From Glaciimonas soli (lineage in GTDB: Bacteria > Pseudomonadota > Gammaproteobacteria > Burkholderiales > Burkholderiaceae_D): DNA of 47,653 nt. How positions within the stretch are numbered: the first letter of the stretch is position 1; every line of letters begins with the position of its first letter. The position numbers and the translations under genes are program-made. The stretch covers positions 1-47,653 of the forward strand of contig NZ_WINI01000011.1 in NCBI RefSeq assembly GCF_009497155.1, read 5' to 3'. Below, in pieces: positions 29,161 through 37,778 of this stretch. The notes under the pieces are model-generated. The model saw only the letters and a list, made by a program, of their open reading frames with translations. It searched no databases and had not been told where the DNA came from.

Positions 29161-29659
29161 GACCCAATGAGCGAGCATCATACAAAATTCTGCACTCCTT
29201 AAATAACCTGAATCATTAGTTTTTTGGGGAGTGCGCAGCATGCTGCATTTCAGTTATTGGTGTTGCTGGCTGCATCCCTCCCTCGTGTTGCCCCTCTCAC
29301 CCGCCTAGCGCGATTGAGGGGGAGCAGGTGCTATTCTGGATACGATGATTCCATTAATGGATTACGCCAATCGTATCCCACCATCAACTTCGAGTTCGGT
29401 TCCTGTAATAAATCCACTTTCAACGATATCGCGCCCAGCCATTCTTATGCTCGTGTAGTGAAAGTTAAAGCCGATGGAATCGCCCCAGATACAAACCGCA
29501 GTGCCATTATGACTTTCTTATAGACGGCAACGTTGAAAGCTGGGCATAAATTACTTTTGGCGCAAAAAATGGCGAGACCCCGATCATAAAATCAACATCA
29601 ATGTGCGTCAGCTCAGATAAGTAAGAAAAATCAAAATAATGTGCGCTGGAGTGATCGGC
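29161..29659. other. Gene-poor stretch between two convergent hydrolase genes
   Basis: TGCACTCC (29191-29198) can pair with GGAGTGCGCA (29228-29237) just after the upstream gene. An open stretch at 29224-29523 encodes a 99-residue peptide ending in FGSCNKSTFNDIAPSHSY and similar, without a recognised family or ribosome site. It may be a gene remnant or chance. Nothing else was supported. Confidence 0.4.
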
Positions 29660-29700
29660 TCAAAAGAACAACGCCTTGCGGGCGCGGGCCCACAAGGCGT
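29660..29700 (-). terminator. Intrinsic terminator of the alpha/beta hydrolase gene
   Basis: On the minus strand ACGCCTTG...CAAGGCGT (29671-29700), with an inner GGGC/GCCC helix, is followed by TTGTTCTTTTGAG. It begins about 26 bases after the stop codon. Confidence 0.7.
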
Positions 29701-29725
29701 GATGTCAGCTGGCGTAATGGATATA

Positions 29726-30514
29726 TTACTTCGACGTCGCTGCTTTTTCGATGATTGCAGCCACTGCCGCTGGATGCGACTCGTACACAGCATGGCTACC
29801 AGTCACCTCAGTCACAGTCGCGCCGGCGCGTTTCGCCATCGCGCGCTGGGCATCTGGCGGGATCATTTTGTCGTCTTTAGTCACCAGATACCAACTAGGC
29901 TTGGTGTGCCATGCGGCGTTGGTGACTTCGCCGGCTAACGCTTCCACTCCCCAAGGGACTTGTGCATCAGCCATGAACGCTGCACGCTCTGGTTTCACGT
30001 CGCCTGCAAACGCTGCCGGAAATTTTGCCTTGTCGAGCATCAGGAAACCATTGACTGGCGGAAGGATGGGTGGCACGGGTGCGCCTGGCGCAGGGTTAGC
30101 GATGAGCTTTTGCACCGATTCGCCATTGTCAGCAGCGAAAGCGGCAATGTACACCAAGCGTGTGACCTTAGAGTCATTTCCTGCTTCGGAAATCACTACA
30201 CCACCGTACGAGTGCCCGACCAGAACCACTGGACCTTTTTGGGCATCAATAACAGCCTTGGTGGCAGCCACATCTGCTGCAAGCGTCGTGGTCGGGTTTT
30301 GAACGATGCTCACGTTGTAGCCCTTAGCTTTAAGCAACTTGTAGACGGACTCCCAGCCACCACCGTCAACGAATCCACCGTGAACCAGTACAACATTGTT
30401 GACGCGCTCGGTCGACGCAGCGGAGGCACTTTCGGGCATGACGCCAATGGCTAATGATGCGACACCGAAGATACTCAAGAAAGAAAAAATATTTAAAAGA
30501 CGTTTGGATTTCAT
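29726..30514 (-). CDS. Exported alpha/beta hydrolase
   Basis: A 262-residue protein of the small EstC/salicylate-esterase-like alpha/beta-hydrolase group. A signal peptide (MKSKRLLNIFSFL... to ESASAAS) is followed by VVLVHGGFVDGGGWESV (oxyanion region), the nucleophile elbow VGHSYGG, and a late GSHAVYESHP with the catalytic histidine. Substrate unknown. The frame is open to an ATG at 30583, but the ATG at 30514 has GGAGAT upstream and starts the signal peptide. It lies 86 bases after ohr on the same strand and could belong to the same peroxide-inducible unit. Confidence 0.85.
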   Translation of the reverse strand: MKSKRLLNIFSFLSIFGVASLAIGVMPESASAASTERVNNVVLVHGGFVDGGGWESVYKLLKAKGYNVSIVQNPTTTLAADVAATKAVIDAQKGPVVLVGHSYGGVVISEAGNDSKVTRLVYIAAFAADNGESVQKLIANPAPGAPVPPILPPVNGFLMLDKAKFPAAFAGDVKPERAAFMADAQVPWGVEALAGEVTNAAWHTKPSWYLVTKDDKMIPPDAQRAMAKRAGATVTEVTGSHAVYESHPAAVAAIIEKAATSK

Positions 30515-30600
30515 TTTTAAATCTCCATTACTAAGCTTGGAAAGAAGTGGATCGCCTCTGGACTTCGTTTTATCCTTAGCCAATCACACACTAGTCGTTT

Positions 30601-31026
30601 TCAAATCAATGACAGTGTCACGTCGATGTTGTTACGCGTTGCGTTTGAATAAGGGCAAACAGCGTGTGCCTTGGCGATTAATGCTTCCGCCGCATTTGCA
30701 TCAAGGTCCGGCAAAGAAACTTTCAATTCCACCTCGATACCAAAGCCAGTTTGGATAGCGCCAATTCCGACAGTTGCTTCGACTGCTGTATCAGGATGCA
30801 AGTGAATCTTGTCATGCGCTGCGACAAATTTGATTGCGCTCAGAAAGCATGCAGAATATCCGGCTGCAAACAGCTGCTCAGGATTTGTTCCAGCTTCGCC
30901 AGCACCGCCAAGCTCCTTTGGCGTAGATAATTTGACGTTCAATATTCCGTCCGAAGAAACTGAACGGCCATCGCGCCCTCCTGTGGATTTTGCATTTGTG
31001 CGGTAAAGAACTTTTTCGATCGACAT
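30601..31026 (-). CDS. ohr: Organic hydroperoxide resistance protein (Ohr/OsmC family)
   Basis: A 141-residue thiol peroxidase that reduces organic and lipid hydroperoxides. Both redox cysteines are present: C60 in [15 protein letters not shown] and C124 in [14 protein letters not shown], the Ohr rather than OsmC pattern. The start at 31026 ([13 protein letters not shown]) matches the family and has AAGGAAAT upstream. The frame runs open to 31122 without resemblance. Two operator-like palindromes lie upstream (31151-31166 and 31264-31279), and the MarR-type regulator gene follows 290 bases further up. Confidence 0.94.
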   Translation of the reverse strand: MSIEKVLYRTNAKSTGGRDGRSVSSDGILNVKLSTPKELGGAGEAGTNPEQLFAAGYSACFLSAIKFVAAHDKIHLHPDTAVEATVGIGAIQTGFGIEVELKVSLPDLDANAAEALIAKAHAVCPYSNATRNNIDVTLSLI

Positions 31027-31150
31027 GATAATTTCCTTTTCAATTTTCTGGTCGTATCCGACCACTGGTTTAACTACATTTACTACATCAATTTGAACCT
31101 TTGTGACCGATCTATGCGGCACCAGGTTCTCACAAACAATCTACACTATT

Positions 31151-31166
31151 AAATCGCACACTATAT
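31151..31166. promoter_or_regulatory. Probable OhrR operator upstream of ohr
   Basis: AAATCGC-AC-ACTATAT resembles the perfect palindrome AAATAGC-NN-GCTATTT found ahead of ohrR. It lies 125 bases upstream of the ohr start. Confidence 0.5.
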
Positions 31167-31263
31167 AAATACTGGAATTGGCTACCGGGACTTTCTCATC
31201 AAAGATGGAGCCTGCCAGTTGTTTAACGCAGATGCGTCAACGTCATTTAAATAATCAACTATT

Positions 31264-31279
31264 AAATAGCGTACGATAT
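31264..31279. promoter_or_regulatory. Probable OhrR operator between ohr and ohrR
   Basis: AAATAGC-GT-ACGATAT has a perfect left half of the ohrR palindrome and a right half matching at five of seven positions. It lies 37 bases beyond the ohrR stop codon, in the ohr leader. Confidence 0.5.
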
Positions 31280-31316
31280 ATATTAGAAACAACTTCCGCG
31301 AAAATATCCAGCACCC

Positions 31317-31775
31317 TCATTTGAGCAATTCGGATCGCACCGCAACAATCCTATCCTTCAACTCACCCATTTCCTTCGCTTTGTCAGGCGTGCAATTAAA
31401 CGCACAATAAATTGACTCGGGCACCTCTGCAGCCAAACGCCGCAATGCATCTCCAGATTTAGTTAAAGTGATAATCACCTGGCGCTCATCATGCGTTGCA
31501 CGCTCTCTGATAATCAAATCCTGAGCCTCCATGCGTTTCAGCAATGGCGTAAGAGTAGCGGAATCCAAAAACAGACGCTCTCCGATTTCCGATACTGTCA
31601 CTCCATCTTGTTGCCACAACACCATCATCACCAAGTACTGTGGATAGGTAATATCCAGCTTCTTGAGTAGCTTACGGTACAGCTTGGTCATCGCCAGCGA
31701 AGTGGAATACAAAGCAAAGCAAAGCTGCTCGTCCAGAATCGGTGTTGCGATCGTTTTTTCAGATTTGGTGTTCAT
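31317..31775 (-). CDS. ohrR: MarR-family organic-peroxide sensor/repressor OhrR
   Basis: A 152-residue winged-helix repressor. The peroxide-reactive cysteine C19 sits in [11 protein letters not shown], the OhrR position. Further cysteines C124 and C128 near the C-terminus fit the two-cysteine type that forms an intersubunit disulfide. The DNA-binding part [20 protein letters not shown] and the wing with [10 protein letters not shown] are standard. The start at 31775 was preferred over 31811 because the earlier frame start lies in the operator region. Palindromes directly upstream indicate autoregulation along with control of ohr. Confidence 0.93.
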   Translation of the reverse strand: MNTKSEKTIATPILDEQLCFALYSTSLAMTKLYRKLLKKLDITYPQYLVMMVLWQQDGVTVSEIGERLFLDSATLTPLLKRMEAQDLIIRERATHDERQVIITLTKSGDALRRLAAEVPESIYCAFNCTPDKAKEMGELKDRIVAVRSELLK

Positions 31776-31787
31776 GGAATGAATAAT

Positions 31788-31818
31788 ATATAGCGAACTA
31801 CTAAATAGCAAGCTATTT
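31788..31818. promoter_or_regulatory. Two adjacent OhrR operator-like sites upstream of ohrR
   Basis: AAATAGC-AA-GCTATTT (31803-31818) is a perfect 7-2-7 palindrome. ATATAGC-GA-ACTACTA (31788-31803) is a weaker copy directly beside it. They start 13 bases before the ohrR start codon, where bound repressor would block transcription. Confidence 0.6.
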
Positions 31819-32175
31819 TTTAAATTTTGCCGTTTTTTTTCAAAAAGTGCATACGCATTAATCTTTTCTCATTCAAAATAATCATCGAGAGCGCAACCCA
31901 ATGGCTATGGTTGGCAATAATTTTCCTACCAAAATTGATAGCGAAAATAACGGCTAACGTGACTAACTGCGTATGGGATTCTCATGGCTTGCTCTGGTGA
32001 AGATGTGATCACAAGCTATTATTTAAGGTGGAAGCCAAGTCATACCGAAAAATAAAATACCACCGTCAAAGGCCATTTTCCGCCAAACTGGCAGCCTGAA
32101 ATTTAAGGATTTAGCGAAGAAACAGTTTTTATGACATCTTTTAGACGATACGACAAACAAGAACAGAGAGCGATT
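31819..32175. other. Gene-free stretch between ohrR and the pilin-like gene
   Basis: No reading frame with family resemblance and no clear hairpin was seen. It should contain the divergent promoters for ohrR and the pilin-like gene. Confidence 0.4.
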
Positions 32176-32340
32176 ATGAAGAAACAAAAAGGACTGACGA
32201 TTATTCAACTGATGGTTATCTTGATCATTGCCGGCGTCGTTGGATCATGCGTGATCAAGATGATCATCAATAAGCGGTGCGAAGCAAATCCCTCAATACC
32301 GGACTGTCCAGTTACGCAGATTGCATTGCCAAAGAAGTAG
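32176..32340 (+). CDS. Small type IV pilin-like protein (prepilin N-terminal motif only)
   Basis: A 54-residue peptide with the prepilin pattern: a short basic leader MKKQKG, then the hydrophobic helix LTIIQLMVILIIAGVV. Cleavage would be after the glycine at residue 6. The usual glutamate at mature position 5 is replaced by glutamine. The rest is a short tail with two cysteines (RCEANPSIPDC). It is too small to form a pilin globular domain and may be a minor pilin or an inner-membrane peptide. The ATG at 32176 has GAGAG upstream, and an in-frame ATG at 32131 would spoil the leader. No other pilus genes are nearby. Confidence 0.6.
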   Translation: MKKQKGLTIIQLMVILIIAGVVGSCVIKMIINKRCEANPSIPDCPVTQIALPKK

Positions 32341-32462
32341 CGCAAATATAGTCATGTCTAACTTTGGGAACAAAGCAAACCGATACGCATCCCAAGCATA
32401 GAGAGTCGAATGCCTGGTATCCAAGCCAGGCAAAAGATCCTCCCAAATATATAAAATTATTG

Positions 32463-33824
32463 TTATCGTACGCTTTGCGGGATTTTCACCAGAACGACCG
32501 TCCCGCTCTGCAGTGACTGATCTGAAAAATCAATGGTGATTTCCCCGTGGAGTTTATTCACGATGCTCTTTACTATCGACAATCCCAATCCTGATCCAGT
32601 TTGCCCAGTTCCCAGTACACGATAGAAGGAGTCAAATACTCTGCTGCGTTCCGCCACAGGTATACCCGGTCCGTTGTCTTGCACTGTAAGCACAACCCAA
32701 CAGGCATCAGCTTGAATGGCAACTTCAACCTTGCCTTCCGGGCCGGTGTAGCGAATGGCATTATCAACCAGATTGCGCAATAACGTGACTACATCCATTT
32801 CAGTTGCCGGGATGGTGATCGGTGGCACGTCAGTATTTTGCCGAAATTCCAGTTCGATTTTTTTTGCGTCCGCGTAAGGCATCATTTCTTCAAATACACT
32901 TCTTACGACCTGCTGCAATGAGACGGCATGCATTTTCTCGGGCTCGGCCAATTGAGCGCGTGCCATGTTCAATAATTGATCGATCAGGTCATTGGCTCTT
33001 TTCAATCCTCGCTCAAATTCGTTGAGCTTATGATGCGCCTCGTCCGACATGTCTTGTCGCGCTAAATTTTTTGTTTGCAAGGTGAGCGCAGTCAACGGGC
33101 TGCGCAATTCATGCGCGGCATCCGCCACAAACCGTCGTTGCTGATCAAGCGTGATGGCGATTCTTTTCAAGACCGTGTTAATTGCAGAAATAAACGGACG
33201 TAACTCCGCGGGCAATCCCCTATCAGATATTGCCCGGATATCCTCGGCATGACGTGCATTCAATTCTGCCGCCAACCTTGACAAAGGCGCTAGCATCCTG
33301 CGTAACGTCAAGCTCAACAGCAAAATCAAAAAAGGAATTACCACCAAAATACGTTTCAGAGTTTTTCGTCCTGCATGTCGGGCGATCTCGTTCTTGGCTT
33401 CGGTTTTTTGCCCCACCACTAATTTCCCGCCCGTCTGCAGCGTTTGCACAAATACGCGCCACTCAGTCTGTTGAACCCGTATCGTCTGCAATCCGTCGTG
33501 CAGACCATCTGGAAATCTCATCTGGTTGTTTGCAACAGAGTCATGCGATACCGGGCCGATATCTACCAACTGTACAATCACATGGGCATCTGGATCTTCC
33601 AAATCGCCTGGATTATTTGTATCGGGCTGGTTGACGGTGATAAGATTGGCGTTGACCATGGCGGCAATATCGCGCAGGTGATCATCCTGTAATTCATGGG
33701 CGTCATGCAGGGTGGAATAGAATCCGATAGCACCAATTGCGATGGCGGCGACAATCATAGTGACCGCCAATGCCAATGCCAATCTGAACTGCAATGAGTT
33801 TAGTTTTGTTTTGAGATCATCCAT
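32463..33824 (-). CDS. Sensor histidine kinase, QseC/PmrB-like
   Basis: A 453-residue inner-membrane kinase. Transmembrane segments lie at about residues 13-35 and 154-172, with a periplasmic sensor of about 120 residues between. A linker/HAMP-like region follows, then HisKA with the phosphorylated histidine in DAAHELRSPLTAL (about 238). The ATPase domain has N box LRNLVDNAIRYT, G1 DNGPGIP and G2 GSGLGLSIV. Its start overlaps the regulator gene by 25 bases, so they form one unit. The signal sensed is unknown; its position next to a phosphatase gene suggests a link to phosphate-ester supply. Confidence 0.9.
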   Translation of the reverse strand: MDDLKTKLNSLQFRLALALAVTMIVAAIAIGAIGFYSTLHDAHELQDDHLRDIAAMVNANLITVNQPDTNNPGDLEDPDAHVIVQLVDIGPVSHDSVANNQMRFPDGLHDGLQTIRVQQTEWRVFVQTLQTGGKLVVGQKTEAKNEIARHAGRKTLKRILVVIPFLILLLSLTLRRMLAPLSRLAAELNARHAEDIRAISDRGLPAELRPFISAINTVLKRIAITLDQQRRFVADAAHELRSPLTALTLQTKNLARQDMSDEAHHKLNEFERGLKRANDLIDQLLNMARAQLAEPEKMHAVSLQQVVRSVFEEMMPYADAKKIELEFRQNTDVPPITIPATEMDVVTLLRNLVDNAIRYTGPEGKVEVAIQADACWVVLTVQDNGPGIPVAERSRVFDSFYRVLGTGQTGSGLGLSIVKSIVNKLHGEITIDFSDQSLQSGTVVLVKIPQSVR

Positions 33825-34462
33825 CCCAAACCTCTTACATTCTTAATCGATTGCGCGCCCAATTTTTTACGCAGGCCATGAATCAAAAATTCGATGGCAT
33901 TGCTTTCAACTTCCTGATCCCATTGATAGACCCTGTCTTCCAGATCCCGTCGCGACAATATCGCACCGGGTCTGATCAGCAATGCTTCAAGAAGCGCATA
34001 TTCTCGCGCAGATAAACGCACGGCCGCACCATCGACAATTGCTTCACGCGTCGTGAGATTCAGGCTCAAATTCCCGTTTTCCAGCAGAGAGTTGGCATGT
34101 CCGCTTTTGCGCCTGACCACCGCCCTGATCCTGGCCAACAGTTCACCGATCTCGAACGGTTTCAGTACATAATCATCGGCGCCAAGATCGAGTCCGGCGA
34201 TCCGCATCTCAACCGCATCTCGGGCCGAGACAATCAGGACCGGTGTTGCGCTGCCGGATTGGCGCAAGCTGCGCAACACTTCAATGCCATCCATTTTCGG
34301 CAAACCCAAATCCAGCAATATTGCATCATAGTGCTGTGTCTTCGCCGTTAACAGGGCCGATGCGCCATCTGTGACCCAATCTGTCGCATAGTGCATAGTG
34401 CTTAAGGCGTACACCAGCGCTTCGCCTATCATGACATCATCTTCGACTAGCAAGATTCTCAT
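33800..34462 (-). CDS. OmpR-family response regulator, QseB/PmrA-like
   Basis: A 220-residue regulator: receiver domain with acidic pocket E7/D8/D9, phosphorylated D51 in LLDLGLPKMDG and K101-region VLKPFE, then a winged-helix DNA-binding domain ending in RGLGWMISKQN. It lies three bases after the phosphatase gene and overlaps the kinase gene, so phosphatase, regulator and kinase probably share a transcript. Likely targets are its own operon and the YVTN/TonB-receptor promoters. Confidence 0.93.
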   Translation of the reverse strand: MRILLVEDDVMIGEALVYALSTMHYATDWVTDGASALLTAKTQHYDAILLDLGLPKMDGIEVLRSLRQSGSATPVLIVSARDAVEMRIAGLDLGADDYVLKPFEIGELLARIRAVVRRKSGHANSLLENGNLSLNLTTREAIVDGAAVRLSAREYALLEALLIRPGAILSRRDLEDRVYQWDQEVESNAIEFLIHGLRKKLGAQSIKNVRGLGWMISKQN

Positions 34463-34465
34463 GGC

Positions 34466-35728
34466 TTATTTTGCACAATCTTTGGGTAAGATTGCCTTTA
34501 CCTCGCTAACAACATGGCTCAATGCGCAGTTGTCCGAATCTCGACATGCAGCGGGTTGCAATGGAATTTGCCGGGCCGGCGAATCTGACAGGTTGCGTAC
34601 TTGTTCCATGTTTTGATAAAACAAGCGCATGCGCAACAACGTCTTGCCGGTTGTATTTTCGCGCCAACGTTCAAAGGCAATCACAGTTCCCGGTGCAGTG
34701 ACATCGGGTTGATCAGGCATGTGCCAATCCAGCCCGAACACGCCGGCCAGGTTCGACAAATTGGTATCGTGCCCGGCTAATACGATCAAGCGCTGTGCCG
34801 CATTAATCGTCGGCACAGTTGAATTCACGTTATTTTCCGACAAGGCAGCCAAGATAAACTGGGCCAATGCATAGGCACGCCGCGTGGCAATATACGGCGT
34901 GCGGCGCGTTAAATTAGCCGTGTGTTCGTGTATCGATTGCAGCTGTTCGATATCGGCGCGGCTGGCACGTCCAAAGCCAACCTGGGACATCGGCAATCCA
35001 TTTTCGTATTCCAATAGTAGCACTTCAGAGACGGTAGCACCGATCGACAGAGGGCCGGAAATTTTCACTTCTCCTGAGCCTGCAGTGAGTTTGCCAGGCC
35101 CTTCCAGACAGGCTCCCGCACTGCCCTGGCAAGCCTGTGGCGCAAGTATGGCTTGCAACCGTGTTAACGCTGAGCGTGTTTCTGGTGTATCGAGAGGTCC
35201 CTGAGCAAGTATTGCCTGCTGCTCAGCCGCCGGATCGAGCGGGCAAGTCTTTTCGTCTAATCCATGAAACAGCGGATCGGTATGATTAGCTGACCAGCCC
35301 ACAGAAATTGGCTGAGTCGCGTTTCCGCTCAAACCCAGCGCCAGCATTTGACCTGTTGCGCGGGTCCGTTGATCAGCGCTATCAGCCCAAATTAATGTTT
35401 GATCAGCGATGGAACCCAGCGCTGGCAACAATCCCGCACCGACATAGAAATCACGCAAATCACTCCCCATTTTGCGGATTGCCAAACCACCGTGGGGCGT
35501 GAGCTCGCCCGGCGCCGCACCCCACGCGGCGTCGTCAGGCCAGGCTTGATCCGATAACGATGCCATGGCTTGTGCAGATTTGGTCGGCGGACGAACGCCG
35601 TGGCGCATGACTAACACTGCCCGCTCCAGAGTGTATCCGGCTGGTGGAACGACCTGCTCTGCGGCGACGGCATTGATGGCTGACAAACCCAAGACCAATG
35701 CGAAGCTAAATGGGGAAATAACACGCAT
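34466..35728 (-). CDS. Periplasmic histidine acid phosphatase (4-phytase/AppA-type)
   Basis: A 420-residue exported phosphatase. A signal peptide (MRVISPFSFALVL... NAVAAEQ) precedes the nucleophile motif RHGVRPPTK, and the proton-donor HD pair is in VLAGHDTNLSNLAGVF. This two-step histidine phosphatase family includes periplasmic phytases and glucose-1-phosphatases. Several cysteines suggest disulfides. The frame is open up to 36049 inside the preceding gene, but that part has no signal peptide. ATG 35728 or 35737 is the real start: the AGGA box is too close to 35737 and somewhat far from 35728. It begins about five to fourteen bases after the outer-membrane protein gene ends. Confidence 0.9.
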   Translation of the reverse strand: MRVISPFSFALVLGLSAINAVAAEQVVPPAGYTLERAVLVMRHGVRPPTKSAQAMASLSDQAWPDDAAWGAAPGELTPHGGLAIRKMGSDLRDFYVGAGLLPALGSIADQTLIWADSADQRTRATGQMLALGLSGNATQPISVGWSANHTDPLFHGLDEKTCPLDPAAEQQAILAQGPLDTPETRSALTRLQAILAPQACQGSAGACLEGPGKLTAGSGEVKISGPLSIGATVSEVLLLEYENGLPMSQVGFGRASRADIEQLQSIHEHTANLTRRTPYIATRRAYALAQFILAALSENNVNSTVPTINAAQRLIVLAGHDTNLSNLAGVFGLDWHMPDQPDVTAPGTVIAFERWRENTTGKTLLRMRLFYQNMEQVRNLSDSPARQIPLQPAACRDSDNCALSHVVSEVKAILPKDCAK

Positions 35729-35741
35729 TATTTGCATTTTC

Positions 35742-36521
35742 CTATCGAGTAATTTGTATACCGAAATAAAACAGCGCCTGCAGTTGATCTGGTGTTCGCT
35801 TGCCGAACTCTCGCCCAGCCGCAGCCAATATCGCCAACGATTTGGTGAACTGCCAGCTCGCACCCACATTGAGTAAGGTCTGGGTCGAGCCGCCAGCGCC
35901 GTCAGCGCCCTGCGTATAGGTTTCATGAATTTCAAATAAACAATCCACGCCCTTGCCGCATGCATGTCCTGCCGCAAAGCCGGCTTCCCATTGATTCGGA
36001 CCGTTCTGAACAAAGTTACGACCGATCTCGCCATCCAAGTCGAATTCACCGACTTTACCGGATACTTCTATCGGTAAAAAAAATTGGCTACCACTTGGTG
36101 CAATGCCACGATTGATCGATGTCGTCGTGATGCTATGCGCATATTGCGGGTAGGTCGACATCGAAAAACCAGCATCGCCCTCATCAATAAAACGCCATTT
36201 GACACCGTAGTTGGCAAAGCCCGGTCCGGACTTCCATCCGTCACCCGGCTGTTGGACATACGTCCACGGCAGGTCGGCTTTCAGTTGTATGGAGTCACCC
36301 AGTCCATAATTGATATCCACATCAGGTAGCGACACCGTATCACCCTGTACCGTATGCTGGGCGATGGTCGCCAGATTGATTTCCCAGTGCCCATCTCCCG
36401 GCGTATCGGGATCATCGGTCTCCAACGGCGCACCACCTACCGCCCATGCCGATGCAAATGATAACGATAATCCCGTCGCTACAGTAAAACGTAACAAACT
36501 ATTCAAGGTCACTACCTTCAT
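35742..36521 (-). CDS. Outer-membrane protein of the MetA-pathway (phenol degradation) barrel type
   Basis: A 259-residue exported protein. The signal peptide ends near ASAWAVGG. The mature part opens with PLETDDPDTPGDGHWEINLA, characteristic of the Phenol_MetA_deg/transporter family of small outer-membrane barrels, and ends in alternating strands (LFYFGIQITR). The family often accompanies catabolic operons, and its exact role (channel or lipid-exposed barrel) is not settled. It lies 39 bases after the YVTN protein gene and just before the phosphatase gene, so the four appear co-transcribed. Confidence 0.78.
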   Translation of the reverse strand: MKVVTLNSLLRFTVATGLSLSFASAWAVGGAPLETDDPDTPGDGHWEINLATIAQHTVQGDTVSLPDVDINYGLGDSIQLKADLPWTYVQQPGDGWKSGPGFANYGVKWRFIDEGDAGFSMSTYPQYAHSITTTSINRGIAPSGSQFFLPIEVSGKVGEFDLDGEIGRNFVQNGPNQWEAGFAAGHACGKGVDCLFEIHETYTQGADGAGGSTQTLLNVGASWQFTKSLAILAAAGREFGKRTPDQLQALFYFGIQITR

Positions 36522-36560
36522 ACAAACTCTATTCTTTTACCGGTTTTTCTTAAGGATGGT

Positions 36561-37550
36561 TTATTGCTTTTCCAGCACCAGTACGCGGAAAGTATCAGCT
36601 ATACGCTGACGCTTTTCATCGCCAGTCGCAGGTTTGAAATCAGCGGTTGGCAAATACAAACGATGGGCTGCAGGATCAGCTGCGATGGTACGAGCACCGA
36701 ATTGCGTTGGTATCGTTGCTACAGTCTGGAATTTCCCATCCACCAGTCCGACCACCGTCATGTTGCCGTCGGCACCGTTCGCGCTAAATGCATAGCCATC
36801 CATATACGCGACGCCATCGGGATCACTGCCGATTTTTGCTTGACCGATATTTTTACCTGCTGTGCTTGTCACCATCATCAAATTATTCGCACAAACTGAA
36901 TATAAATTCTGCTTTTCATCGATCGTCAGTCCGCTTGGACCGTCACATGGCTTGAGCGAATGGGCTTTGACAAATTTGTTTGTAGTCAGATTAATCGACC
37001 CGATTTGACCTATGTCTTCCAGATTGAAATACACGTTGCCATCAGCACCAACTACAGAAAATTCGGGCTTGCCGGGAACCGCAACAGTTGCCACGACTTT
37101 CAAAGTCTTTGCGTCAATGATGCTGGCACTATTCGACTTGCCGTTGAACGCCACTACTTTCTGGCTGGCTGGCGCATAAACGATGGAATCAGGTTTGGTA
37201 CCGACTTTAATTGAGCCAGTATTTTTTAACGTAGATAAATCAAAAACAGCAACGGCATTGGCAGTGCCATCAGTGATAAAACCTTTGCCGAATTCTTTGG
37301 CGATCGCCACGCCGTGCACGCCTTGCGTATCGCCGATCGTGCCGATCAATTTATCGGTTTGCGTATCGATGACTTCAGTTTGTATTGCATGTGTGACGTA
37401 TAAGCGATGCGCGTCGCTGTCAACATATAAATAATCCCACTTGGCGCCACCACCAATATGGATAGTATCGACAAGTTTATAGTCGGGTGCTGCTGCCATT
37501 GCTGAACCGCAAATGGCTAACGTTAGTACGGTAAGTGCTAATTTCATCAT
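36561..37550 (-). CDS. Exported YVTN/YncE-type beta-propeller protein
   Basis: A 329-residue periplasmic protein with a signal peptide (MMKLALTVLTLAICGSAMAA). Repeated beta-propeller blades follow, such as YLYVDSDAHRLYVTHA, GVHGVAIAKEFGKGFITDG and TKPDSIVYAPASQKVVAF. No catalytic phytase-type calcium-site pattern was recognised, so it is probably a binding or scaffolding propeller rather than a beta-propeller phytase. The start at 37550 is preceded by a GGAAG site; the ATG three codons earlier is less well placed. Directly upstream are a perfect 16-base tandem repeat and the terminator of the TonB-receptor gene, so this gene likely has its own promoter. Confidence 0.85.
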   Translation of the reverse strand: MMKLALTVLTLAICGSAMAAAPDYKLVDTIHIGGGAKWDYLYVDSDAHRLYVTHAIQTEVIDTQTDKLIGTIGDTQGVHGVAIAKEFGKGFITDGTANAVAVFDLSTLKNTGSIKVGTKPDSIVYAPASQKVVAFNGKSNSASIIDAKTLKVVATVAVPGKPEFSVVGADGNVYFNLEDIGQIGSINLTTNKFVKAHSLKPCDGPSGLTIDEKQNLYSVCANNLMMVTSTAGKNIGQAKIGSDPDGVAYMDGYAFSANGADGNMTVVGLVDGKFQTVATIPTQFGARTIAADPAAHRLYLPTADFKPATGDEKRQRIADTFRVLVLEKQ

Positions 37551-37581
37551 TGCTTCCATTGTTTGAATTCAACTGCGTAAA

Positions 37582-37613
37582 GTAAATACAGCCCATGGTA
37601 AATACAGCCCATG
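37582..37613. repeat. Perfect tandem 16-base duplication upstream of the YVTN gene
   Basis: GTAAATACAGCCCATG occurs twice head-to-tail (37582-37597 and 37598-37613), 32 bases before the start codon at 37550. It lies in or near the leader or promoter of the YVTN-OMP-phosphatase-regulator-kinase unit and could hold a regulator binding site, or be a recent slip duplication. Confidence 0.8.
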
Positions 37614-37703
37614 CGTATTCACCGTTTGTTTTTAGCTTACAAAAGCTGCTTATTTTTAAGCTGACCAATCGTAATCCAAAATACTTAGATCACACTTAGC
37701 ATC

Positions 37704-37742
37704 TATAAAAAACAAAACCCATCAATTTGTCGCACTGATGGA
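37704..37742 (-). terminator. Intrinsic terminator of the TonB-dependent receptor gene
   Basis: On the minus strand CCATCA...TGATGGG (37718-37741) is followed by TTTTGTTTTTTATAG. It lies about 40 bases after the receptor stop codon, separating it from the YVTN gene. Confidence 0.7.
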
Positions 37743-37778
37743 TTTTGTATTTGCTGCTTACAACAATAAACAATATGA

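Noticed and set aside
29224-29523. 99-codon plus-strand frame between the two hydrolase genes
   Set aside because: No ribosome site, no family and mixed composition. Noted as a possible remnant only.
36561-37550. YVTN protein as a beta-propeller phytase
   Set aside because: The blades are of the YncE/YVTN type, and I could not see the calcium-binding acidic pattern of beta-propeller phytases.
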